Below the pieces are notes generated by a model. That model saw nothing but the letters and a program-made list of their open reading frames with translations. It made no database searches and was not told the DNA's origin. DNA of 30,101 nt from Vallitalea maricola. Its GTDB lineage: Bacteria > Bacillota > Clostridia > Lachnospirales > Vallitaleaceae. The DNA lies in the NCBI RefSeq assembly GCF_036985595.1, contig NZ_BTPU01000071.1, forward strand, positions 1-30,101, given 5' to 3'. Below are positions 23,695 to 30,101 of this stretch, in pieces. The position numbers and the translations under genes were made by a program. Each line of letters begins with the position of its first letter. The first letter of the stretch is position 1.

Positions 23695-24293
23695 GTATTG
23701 TAATTATTCTAATAGGTTTAGCGCTAGGGATACTAACTTATAGTTATTCTTTTGATACTAATCTCAATATTTTTTCAAGTAATAATAAAAATAGAATCAA
23801 AGGTCTATTGATTGTAATAGGAGTAACTACCGTGACCTATCTATTTTACTATCAATACCAACTAACCAATTATTTTATTGCTATGGAATTGACTACTTGG
23901 TTTCTGATAATCACTACCATAAGGGATTGCAAAGATAAACAGATACCTATGGATGTTGTAATAATCACATTCATAATAGGAGTGATATTATTATTTTTTA
24001 ATCCTAATGTCATATGGATTCATTCTCTTATAGGATTTGTGGGGATAGGTGGAATTATAGCACTAATTTCAGTCCTGACAAAAGGAGCTATAGGTATAGG
24101 AGATGCTCTTGTTATTGGAACTATTGGTCTTATACTAGGATATAAAATGGCAATAGCAGTTTTGCTATATTCATTAGTGTTAAGTGGATTGATAGGGTTA
24201 GGATTGATGGTATTTGGTAAGGTGACCAGAAAAACCAAGCTGCCTATGGTACCTTTTATGCTATGTGCTTTTTTAATAATAATTATTCTATAA
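23691..24293 (+). CDS. A24-family prepilin peptidase (TadV/CpaA-like), 200 aa
   Basis: An integral membrane aspartyl protease that removes leader peptides from prepilins and pseudopilins. Both catalytic aspartates are visible: Asp79 in TIRDCKDKQIP and Asp138 in the GxGD motif (GAIGIGDAL). The protein is hydrophobic throughout, with about six membrane segments and LPMVPFML near the end. It lacks the N-terminal methyltransferase domain of PilD, as expected for the short Tad/archaeal form. ATG overlaps the previous stop. Its probable substrates are the two TadE-like neighbours, whose G-S-L-T-V-E sequences resemble cleavage regions. Confidence 0.88.
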   Translation: MSIVIILIGLALGILTYSYSFDTNLNIFSSNNKNRIKGLLIVIGVTTVTYLFYYQYQLTNYFIAMELTTWFLIITTIRDCKDKQIPMDVVIITFIIGVILLFFNPNVIWIHSLIGFVGIGGIIALISVLTKGAIGIGDALVIGTIGLILGYKMAIAVLLYSLVLSGLIGLGLMVFGKVTRKTKLPMVPFMLCAFLIIIIL

Positions 24294-24333
24294 TCAATAA
24301 ATAATCTTTTTTGGAATCAGGTGGTATATAAGT

Positions 24334-24954
24334 ATGAATAATAAACTAGGTGGAAGTTTAACTGTAGAAGGAGCCTTAGTCTTTCCTATAGTATTTTTTG
24401 CTGTGTTATGTTTAATATACATAGGTATCTATCTTCATGATGTAACGTGCATGAAAGCAATAGTTAATGAAACGGCTGATCGTTATGAATTGGCTTATGT
24501 GGGCAAAATTAATTTTGATACAGGAAAAGTATTATCAAATGATAGTAGATTGAATAGAGGTTTGTATTGGAGGTTCACATCAGGTGATATCCTAAGGGAT
24601 AATGTTAAGACTTACGTAACAAAACAAATGAAAAAACAGCTAATATTGAAAGATGATAAAATCAATGTAAATACTGAGGTGACAAATTCTGTATTAAAAA
24701 AGAAGGTTACTATAACTGTAAACAAGGACTTCAATACTCCTATCAATGTGATTAATAAGATACTGAGTATTAATAATAGACAACTTTTAATGTGTGTAAG
24801 TTCAAAAGCAGTAATAAATGACCATGGGGAATTAATAAGAAATGTAGATTTTCTTGATGATATGTCAGATTATATTCCTTCAATAAATGAAGCAAAGAAT
24901 AAATATAAGGATAAAATATATGAAATTGTAGATTTTTTTAGAAAATTACAATAG
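24334..24954 (+). CDS. Second TadE-like protein, 206 aa
   Basis: The N-terminus NNKLGGSLTVEGALVFPIVF has the TadE form: a short polar leader, G-S-L-T-V-E, and a helix at about 12-32. The rest is a mixed extracytoplasmic domain with a basic C-terminal helix (KNKYKDKIYEIVDFFRKL). AGGTGG lies about nine bases before the ATG. It follows the peptidase gene by 40 bp and has no Cys motifs, unlike the larger TadE-like protein. It is probably processed by the peptidase. Cellular role uncertain: no major Flp pilin or TadA ATPase is present here. Confidence 0.8.
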   Translation: MNNKLGGSLTVEGALVFPIVFFAVLCLIYIGIYLHDVTCMKAIVNETADRYELAYVGKINFDTGKVLSNDSRLNRGLYWRFTSGDILRDNVKTYVTKQMKKQLILKDDKINVNTEVTNSVLKKKVTITVNKDFNTPINVINKILSINNRQLLMCVSSKAVINDHGELIRNVDFLDDMSDYIPSINEAKNKYKDKIYEIVDFFRKLQ

Positions 24955-24959
24955 AAGGA

Positions 24960-24997
24960 TTAATTGTTATATGATATAATTGTTGAGTAACAATTAA
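24960..24997 (+). promoter_or_regulatory. Promoter with a flanking 10-bp palindrome, possible operator
   Basis: TTAATTGTTA (24960-24969) and its exact reverse complement TAACAATTAA (24988-24997) flank a TGATATAAT extended -10 (TATAAT 24975-24980). A further TAATTGTT at 24977-24984 gives three related half sites. No good -35 is present. A repressor bound here would cover the -10. Confidence 0.45.
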
Positions 24998-25012
24998 TAG
25001 GCGGGGGAAAAT

Positions 25013-25954
25013 ATGGAGTCTCTACAAAAAAAAATAAAAGATTTAGAAAATAAGGTCATAGAACAACAGAAGTTAAATGAACATTATAATTCTATTCTTG
25101 ATGAGCGACATAATTTAATTAATAAATGTGATAGGCAAAAGACAATATTAGAGATGGAAATGAAAGATGTTAAAAGATTAAACGGTTTCACCTTCAAAAA
25201 TTTTGTTCATACAGTATCTTTTAGTAAAGAACGAAAGTTAGAGAAAGAAGAAAGAGAGGCTGTAGTTGCTAGATTAAAGTATGATGAGTATCTAAAATCT
25301 ATAGAGGATATTAATCTTAAAATAGAATCAATTAGAGAAGAACTTGATAAATATGAGGAAATAGCTAAAGAATATCTAGAAGTAGTAAATAAAAAAGAAA
25401 AGCTTATAATATCTCAAGACAATAAAAGGTCAAGTTTATTAATAAATGCAAATAAAAAAATAAAGGAACTAGAAGAAAAAAATAGTAAAATCAAAAGGGC
25501 TTATGTGGCAGGAGAAAATCTAAGATTTACCTTGAAAAAAACAGAAAAAATACTTGAAAAAGCGAATGGATTAGATGTGGTACAGATTAGAAATGGTGGA
25601 TTACTAGATGATAAGTCAAAAGTAGATATGGATGAAACCCTTAGTTTCTTATATAAAATACAATGTTATTTAAAAAAATACTACAAAGACCTCAATAATA
25701 TCAGTATAGAATTCTCAGAGAATATAAAAACTAATAATCTTTTAAAATACGTTAATTATTGGTTAGAAGGTATGTTTGAGAATATGATAGAGAACAAAAA
25801 GTTTCAAGGGACGTTAACTAGAGTTGTAGAAACTAAATGGGATGTAATTGATATAAATAGTAAACTTCACCAGAAAAGCTTAATAATAGAAGAAGAACTT
25901 ATAAATGTAATAAAGCAAAAGGAAATTATTTTGGGGTATAGGAAGATAATCTAG
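25013..25954 (+). CDS. Coiled-coil protein of unknown function, 313 aa
   Basis: The first 165 residues are a long coiled coil (ESLQKKIKDLENKVIEQQK, later DINLKIESIREELDKYEEI), followed by a helical C-terminal half with aromatic residues (LLKYVNYWLEGMFENMI). There is no signal peptide or membrane helix, so it is probably cytoplasmic. GCGGGGG lies before the ATG. It has its own promoter (extended -10 at 24975-24980) and precedes recQ by 39 bp, so the two are likely one transcript. I do not recognise the family; a link to DNA metabolism is suggested by position only. Confidence 0.75.
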   Translation: MESLQKKIKDLENKVIEQQKLNEHYNSILDERHNLINKCDRQKTILEMEMKDVKRLNGFTFKNFVHTVSFSKERKLEKEEREAVVARLKYDEYLKSIEDINLKIESIREELDKYEEIAKEYLEVVNKKEKLIISQDNKRSSLLINANKKIKELEEKNSKIKRAYVAGENLRFTLKKTEKILEKANGLDVVQIRNGGLLDDKSKVDMDETLSFLYKIQCYLKKYYKDLNNISIEFSENIKTNNLLKYVNYWLEGMFENMIENKKFQGTLTRVVETKWDVIDINSKLHQKSLIIEEELINVIKQKEIILGYRKII

Positions 25955-25993
25955 ATATCACTTATTGAATTGTACAGAAGGAATGAGTATCTT

Positions 25994-28120
25994 ATGAACA
26001 TGAAGGCAAAAGAAATATTAAAAAAGTTATATGGATATGACGATTATAAGAAAGGTCAGGAAGAGGCCATAGACAGTATACTTAATAATAAGGATACTGT
26101 AATTATTATGCCGACAGGTGGTGGTAAATCAATATGCTATCAGATACCATCACTTATTTTTGATGGTATAACCATAGTAATATCTCCTCTTATATCTTTG
26201 ATGAAAGATCAAGTGGATAGTCTTAAGGCAACGGGAATAGATTCTACATATATCAATAGCACTCTATCTTATGAAGATATTGAATATAGATTACAAGCTA
26301 TAGAAGAGGGAAAATATAAGATTGTCTATATTGCACCAGAAAGATTGGAAACTGAAACTATATACAGGATAACAAGAAGAAATAAAATATCCTTTATTGC
26401 TGTAGATGAAGCTCATTGTATTTCACAATGGGGCCATGATTTTAGACCTAGTTATATGATGATAAACAAATTCATAGATAATCTTGAAGAAAGACCCATT
26501 ATTGCAGCTTTAACAGCTACTGCGACCAAAAAAGTTGAGGAAGATATAATTAGTGGGTTAGGTTTAAATAATGCTAATGTATTCAAGACTGGATATGATA
26601 GAGAAAATCTTACATTCACTGTGTTGAAAGGTGCTAACAAAAATAATTTTATTATAGATTATGCTAAAAAACATAAAGGGGAAGCAGGAATCATTTATGT
26701 AGGAACAAGAAAAGATACTGAAAATATATGTAGATTATTAATTAAGCAGGGTATCAATTCTGGTATGTACCACGGGGGTATGAATCCTCAACAAAGAAAA
26801 GAAAATCAAGATAGATTCTTATTTGATGATATTGACGTTATGGTAGCCACTAATGCATTTGGTATGGGTATAGACAAGTCTAATGTTAGATATGTAATCC
26901 ATTATAATATGCCTGAAAATATTGAGGCTTATTATCAAGAAGCAGGACGTGCTGGCAGGGATTCATTAAACTCTCAATGTATACTGTTGTTCAGTGCTGG
27001 TGATGTACAGCTTAGAAGATTTTTAATTGATAGAGCAGATGAATTAGATGATACAAGAAAAAGATATAGATATGAAAAACTTCAAAAAATGATTAAATAC
27101 TGTCATGTAACCACGTGCCTTAGAAAATATATACTAGAGTATTTTGGAGAAGAAAATATTAACGATACATGTGGCAATTGCAGTAATTGTAATGAAGACA
27201 TTAAAAAAGAAGATATGACCATAGAAGCCCAGAAAATTTTATCCTGTGTCATAAGAATGAAAGAACGTTTTGGTACTAAAATAATTGCAGAAGTATTAAG
27301 GGGCTCCAAAAATAAAAGAGTTCTTAGTCTAGGATTCAACAACCTGTCAACCTATGGGCTTATGTCAGAATATACCATTGATAGCATAAAGGATATGATA
27401 AATCTACTGATTGCAGAAGGTTACCTTAGAATGACAACTGACGAATATCCTGTTGTCAAGATAGATAAAAAAGCAATTCCTGTACTTAAAAATAAAGAAA
27501 AAGTATTTAGGAATGTGATGAAAACAGAAAAAACACAAGTTAAACAAGAGTTATTTGAGAAGCTGAGAGCACTTAGACGTAAAATTGCTAGTGAGCAGAA
27601 TCTCCCACCTTATGTAATATTCAGTGATGAAACACTAAAAGAATTAAGCACAAAGTATCCTACAAACAAATATGAAATGCTGAACATTAAAGGTGTTGGT
27701 GAGAAAAAGTACGAGCAGTATGGTGAAATGTTCATGGAAATCATAAGACAATACATAGAAGATAATAATATACAAGTAGAAATAATTAATTACTCTGAGC
27801 CAATTACTAAAAAAACTAAGAAAAAAAGTGATGAACCATCATATGTTATATCAGCTAAACTATATAATGAATTGAATGATATTAAAGAAGTAGCAAAAGA
27901 AAGAAACTTAACAATAAGAACTATAGAAAATCATATATTTGAAGCTTATACCAATGGAGTGGATGTTGATATTGAAAGGTTCATACCAGAAGGAGAAGAA
28001 GATACAATCAAAAATGCTATTGATAATATTGGCTTAGACAAGTTAAGACCTATTAAAGATGCGCTACCTGAGAGTATCAATTATAATGCCATAAAGGCAG
28101 TAATAGCTAAATGGTATTAA
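25994..28120 (+). CDS. recQ: ATP-dependent DNA helicase RecQ
   Basis: A 3'-5' DNA helicase for recombination and replication-fork repair. Motifs in order: Walker A PTGGGKS (about 40-46), DEAH box VDEAHCISQWGHDFRPSY (from about 137), TATAT, and motif VI QEAGRAGRD. The zinc module has Cys370, Cys375, Cys393 and Cys396 (CGNC), with Cys399 nearby. A winged-helix RQC domain, an HRDC domain (about 510-585) and a C-terminal helix-turn-helix domain of the HTH_40 type (about 615-700) follow. The start at ATG 25994 is chosen over a TTG at 25970 that overlaps the ribosome site AGAAGG (25976-25981). The terminator at 28153 follows. Confidence 0.95.
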   Translation: MNMKAKEILKKLYGYDDYKKGQEEAIDSILNNKDTVIIMPTGGGKSICYQIPSLIFDGITIVISPLISLMKDQVDSLKATGIDSTYINSTLSYEDIEYRLQAIEEGKYKIVYIAPERLETETIYRITRRNKISFIAVDEAHCISQWGHDFRPSYMMINKFIDNLEERPIIAALTATATKKVEEDIISGLGLNNANVFKTGYDRENLTFTVLKGANKNNFIIDYAKKHKGEAGIIYVGTRKDTENICRLLIKQGINSGMYHGGMNPQQRKENQDRFLFDDIDVMVATNAFGMGIDKSNVRYVIHYNMPENIEAYYQEAGRAGRDSLNSQCILLFSAGDVQLRRFLIDRADELDDTRKRYRYEKLQKMIKYCHVTTCLRKYILEYFGEENINDTCGNCSNCNEDIKKEDMTIEAQKILSCVIRMKERFGTKIIAEVLRGSKNKRVLSLGFNNLSTYGLMSEYTIDSIKDMINLLIAEGYLRMTTDEYPVVKIDKKAIPVLKNKEKVFRNVMKTEKTQVKQELFEKLRALRRKIASEQNLPPYVIFSDETLKELSTKYPTNKYEMLNIKGVGEKKYEQYGEMFMEIIRQYIEDNNIQVEIINYSEPITKKTKKKSDEPSYVISAKLYNELNDIKEVAKERNLTIRTIENHIFEAYTNGVDVDIERFIPEGEEDTIKNAIDNIGLDKLRPIKDALPESINYNAIKAVIAKWY

Positions 28121-28152
28121 GAAAATTTGACAAAAAATATATTCAGTGGTAA

Positions 28153-28195
28153 AATACCTAGCATAACAAAGCATTGTTATGCTAGGTATTTTTAA
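28153..28195 (+). terminator. Strong intrinsic terminator after recQ
   Basis: A perfect 16-bp stem: the arm 28153-28168 (AATACCTAGCATAACA) pairs with 28175-28190, with loop AAGCAT, followed by TTTAAA. Confidence 0.88.
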
Positions 28196-28244
28196 ATTGC
28201 TATTGGAACGAGATTAATCTCAATAATTTTAGGTGGTGTTACAT

Positions 28245-28568
28245 ATGAATAAAGAGTTATTAAAGGGAACTACAGATATAATGATATTGAATCTGTTAAA
28301 GAAAGAACCTATGTATGGATATGGAATGATTAAAGAATTTGCAATCTTATCAAAAGGAACTTTTAAATTTAAAGAAGGAACTCTATATCCTATTTTACAT
28401 AATTTAGAAAAAAAAGGGCTTATTGAGTCTCTATGGAAACAAAACCCAGGAGAAAGAAAAAGGAAGTATTATCAAATTACCAAAAAGGGTATAAGTACTT
28501 TAGAAGAAAGAAGTACTGAATGGGAGATATTCCAGCAAGCCATTAATGATGTGTTGAGTTATGAATAG
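28245..28568 (+). CDS. PadR-family transcriptional regulator, 107 aa
   Basis: A small winged-helix repressor of the PadR-s1 type: LLKGTTDIMILNLLKKEPMYGY at the start, then the signature EGTLYPILHNLEKKGLI and KRKYYQITKKG wing. The ATG at 28245 is preferred, six to seven bases after AGGTGGTG (28231-28238); a GTG at 28233 lies inside that ribosome site. It is the first gene of a three-gene unit: its stop overlaps the next start by eight bases. PadR genes in this layout commonly control their own operon with HAAS/permease-like membrane proteins; the signal is unknown. Confidence 0.92.
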   Translation: MNKELLKGTTDIMILNLLKKEPMYGYGMIKEFAILSKGTFKFKEGTLYPILHNLEKKGLIESLWKQNPGERKRKYYQITKKGISTLEERSTEWEIFQQAINDVLSYE

Positions 28569-29436
28569 CGAGGTACAGGGATTGGATAAAAGGATAAAAG
28601 TTTTTTTGGATAAAGTAGGTAATCAAATCAACACAGAAGAGGAAGCATTGAAAATCAAAGATGAACTGATAGATCATATTGATTGTTTAACAGAAGAATT
28701 CGTAGATATGGGTTATAGTAATCACGAAGCTATATCCAAAGCTCTAATGCATATGGGTGACCCTAATGAAATAGGTTATTCTTTTACTAATAGAGATATT
28801 GTTAGAAAAAGAAATCAGCTTATTAGGATGCTTAGAACCCTTAGTATTGGCTTACTGATTATTGGATGTGTGATACTATTTGTATTTACTGAATACTCTA
28901 CAGAAAGTTTAGGTTCAGTAATATATTTTGTTAATATATTAAATATAGTTGGTTTCTCTTCCTTGACATCTCATACAAATTCAAAGTATTTGATGAATAG
29001 CCAAGATATACCTATACTCATTATATGGCCAGTGAAAAAACATATATATTTAGAATATATAATCATTGGAATCATATTTTCACCAATATTGATTTTATTT
29101 GGTACTGGACTGGTACTTGGGGCTATTGAAGATAATGCTTTGTGGAAATTAGTACTATTAGTAATAATATTCACATCTGCTATTATATCAACTTTTCTAA
29201 TAAATAAGTTGAGAATACCTAAGTACATAGTAACTAATGAAGGATTGATTGTTCTTGGAAAATTCATTTCATGGACAGCTATAAATAATGTAAGATGGCT
29301 GAATTCTTACTATAAAAATGAAAATACATATATGCTTCAGATTTTAGATAATAGAGGGTTCCCTATTACAAGAAAAATAAAAGTTAGTAATAATCAATAT
29401 GAAATGGTTTCACGTATTATTTCCGAAAGGGTGTGA
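28561..29436 (+). CDS. HAAS-domain membrane protein, 291 aa
   Basis: The N-terminal region (about 5-75) is a cytoplasmic HAAS/DUF1700-like helical domain with the repeating form EEALKIKDELIDHIDCLTEEF...AISKALMHMGDPNEIG, normally found beside PadR regulators. Four membrane helices follow (about 91-107, 117-133, 163-186, 192-213). A C-terminal beta-rich, PH-like part begins at YIVTNEGLIVLGKFISW. The start ATG overlaps the padR stop by eight bases. Role likely linked to sensing or ABC-independent membrane function; not known. Confidence 0.75.
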   Translation: MNSEVQGLDKRIKVFLDKVGNQINTEEEALKIKDELIDHIDCLTEEFVDMGYSNHEAISKALMHMGDPNEIGYSFTNRDIVRKRNQLIRMLRTLSIGLLIIGCVILFVFTEYSTESLGSVIYFVNILNIVGFSSLTSHTNSKYLMNSQDIPILIIWPVKKHIYLEYIIIGIIFSPILILFGTGLVLGAIEDNALWKLVLLVIIFTSAIISTFLINKLRIPKYIVTNEGLIVLGKFISWTAINNVRWLNSYYKNENTYMLQILDNRGFPITRKIKVSNNQYEMVSRIISERV

Positions 29437-29440
29437 GTAG

Positions 29441-30076
29441 GTGTTTCAAATAAAAGATTACGATAGTATAGCTAAAAAAAGATTGCTTATAAATATATTA
29501 AATATTTGTTTTTTTGTTCTTTTATTGTTATTAGTTATTAGTACTCCTTCTTTTGAAAGTATTTATTTTGGGATATTATGTACAATAAGCATATTTGGTA
29601 TGCAGCAATTGAGTAGAAAATTAGATAAGAATATTGGTAAAAAACGAGAAGATAAAATAATATTTTCATGTTTGAATAAAGACTTTAACCAAAGGAATAA
29701 TGGTTTAATGGTTCATTTAACTGTAATAGCATTTTCATTTACATTTATTTCAGGTATATCAGAATCTTATTTTAAGAAATCTTCTTCTAATATAATATTT
29801 ATAGTACTTATAACAATAATAGTTCTATTGCTTTTGATGATGATAATGGTACTAGGATTCTACGGTATGAGATGTTATGTATTTGATAATAAAATTGTAA
29901 CTGTACAAGGGGTAATGAATTTTTCTGACATCAAAAAATATCAATTAATACTTTTAAATAATGGTAAAGTTCAGTTTGAGGCTAATACAGGAGAGCAATA
30001 TGTAAAGTTAAAAATTAATAATAATCAATCAAAAATTGTTGAAAGCATAATTAAAAATAATTGTATAATACAATAA
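29441..30076 (+). CDS. Membrane protein with PH-like C-terminus, 211 aa, GTG start
   Basis: Four predicted helices (about 14-34, 40-54, 91-107, 120-144) precede a soluble C-terminal segment (YVFDNKIVTVQGVMNFSDI...) that resembles in layout the end of the preceding protein. The GTG start at 29441 follows GAAAGGGTG by eight bases and lies four bases after the previous stop, indicating an operon with padR and the HAAS protein. The family is not recognised. No terminator is visible in the last 25 bases of the window. Confidence 0.65.
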   Translation: MFQIKDYDSIAKKRLLINILNICFFVLLLLLVISTPSFESIYFGILCTISIFGMQQLSRKLDKNIGKKREDKIIFSCLNKDFNQRNNGLMVHLTVIAFSFTFISGISESYFKKSSSNIIFIVLITIIVLLLLMMIMVLGFYGMRCYVFDNKIVTVQGVMNFSDIKKYQLILLNNGKVQFEANTGEQYVKLKINNNQSKIVESIIKNNCIIQ

Positions 30077-30101
30077 GAATAAATAATATCTATCCTTATA
30101 A

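Overview
The window reads as chromosomal DNA of an AT-rich, anaerobic, probably spore-forming Clostridia member. The evidence is low GC, purine-rich Shine-Dalgarno sites, an oxygen-sensitive class III ribonucleotide reductase, and a tandem subtilisin resembling the Csp germination proteases. A Vallitalea- or Lachnospirales-like organism would fit, but this is an inference from gene content. I see no rRNA, tRNA, CRISPR array or transposase.

Layout. (1) 72-4660: an unrecognised helical protein, a small two-helix membrane protein on the minus strand, and a 1172-residue double subtilisin with two apparently complete catalytic triads. (2) 4956-7600: a TPR lipoprotein followed by hflX, ending in a strong terminator. 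(3) 7694-12200: DNA-precursor synthesis. A pair of NrdR boxes 31 bp apart precedes nrdD, which carries a C-terminal glutaredoxin-like domain. After a 563-bp gap filled with three large hairpins come thyA and a DHFR gene. (4) 12284-18143: an accessory-looking stretch with two MFS transporters on the minus strand, a TTG-started HTH/TPR regulator, and a two-gene unit. That unit encodes an RsgA-type OB domain without its GTPase domain and an APH-fold kinase, behind a leader with two tiny ORFs and an intrinsic terminator. (5) 18365-24954: a DUF6512-like membrane protein, then a DUF5702-like / TadE-like / A24 prepilin peptidase / TadE-like cluster. (6) 25013-28190: a coiled-coil protein and RecQ. 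(7) 28245-30076: a PadR regulator with two membrane proteins.

The most unusual non-coding structures are two copies (10485-10590 and 13567-13676) of a roughly 106-110 nt element. It has a perfect 22-23 bp outer stem and two inner hairpins whose loops read AGGAC in one copy and ATGGAC in the other. Stem sequences differ between the copies but pairing is always kept, which suggests a selected RNA or single-stranded DNA structure. The second candidate system is the leader-OB-kinase unit at 15169-16758, which has the layout of a ribosome-sensing attenuator controlling a ribosome- or antibiotic-related module. Family assignments come from motifs read by eye; no database search was run.
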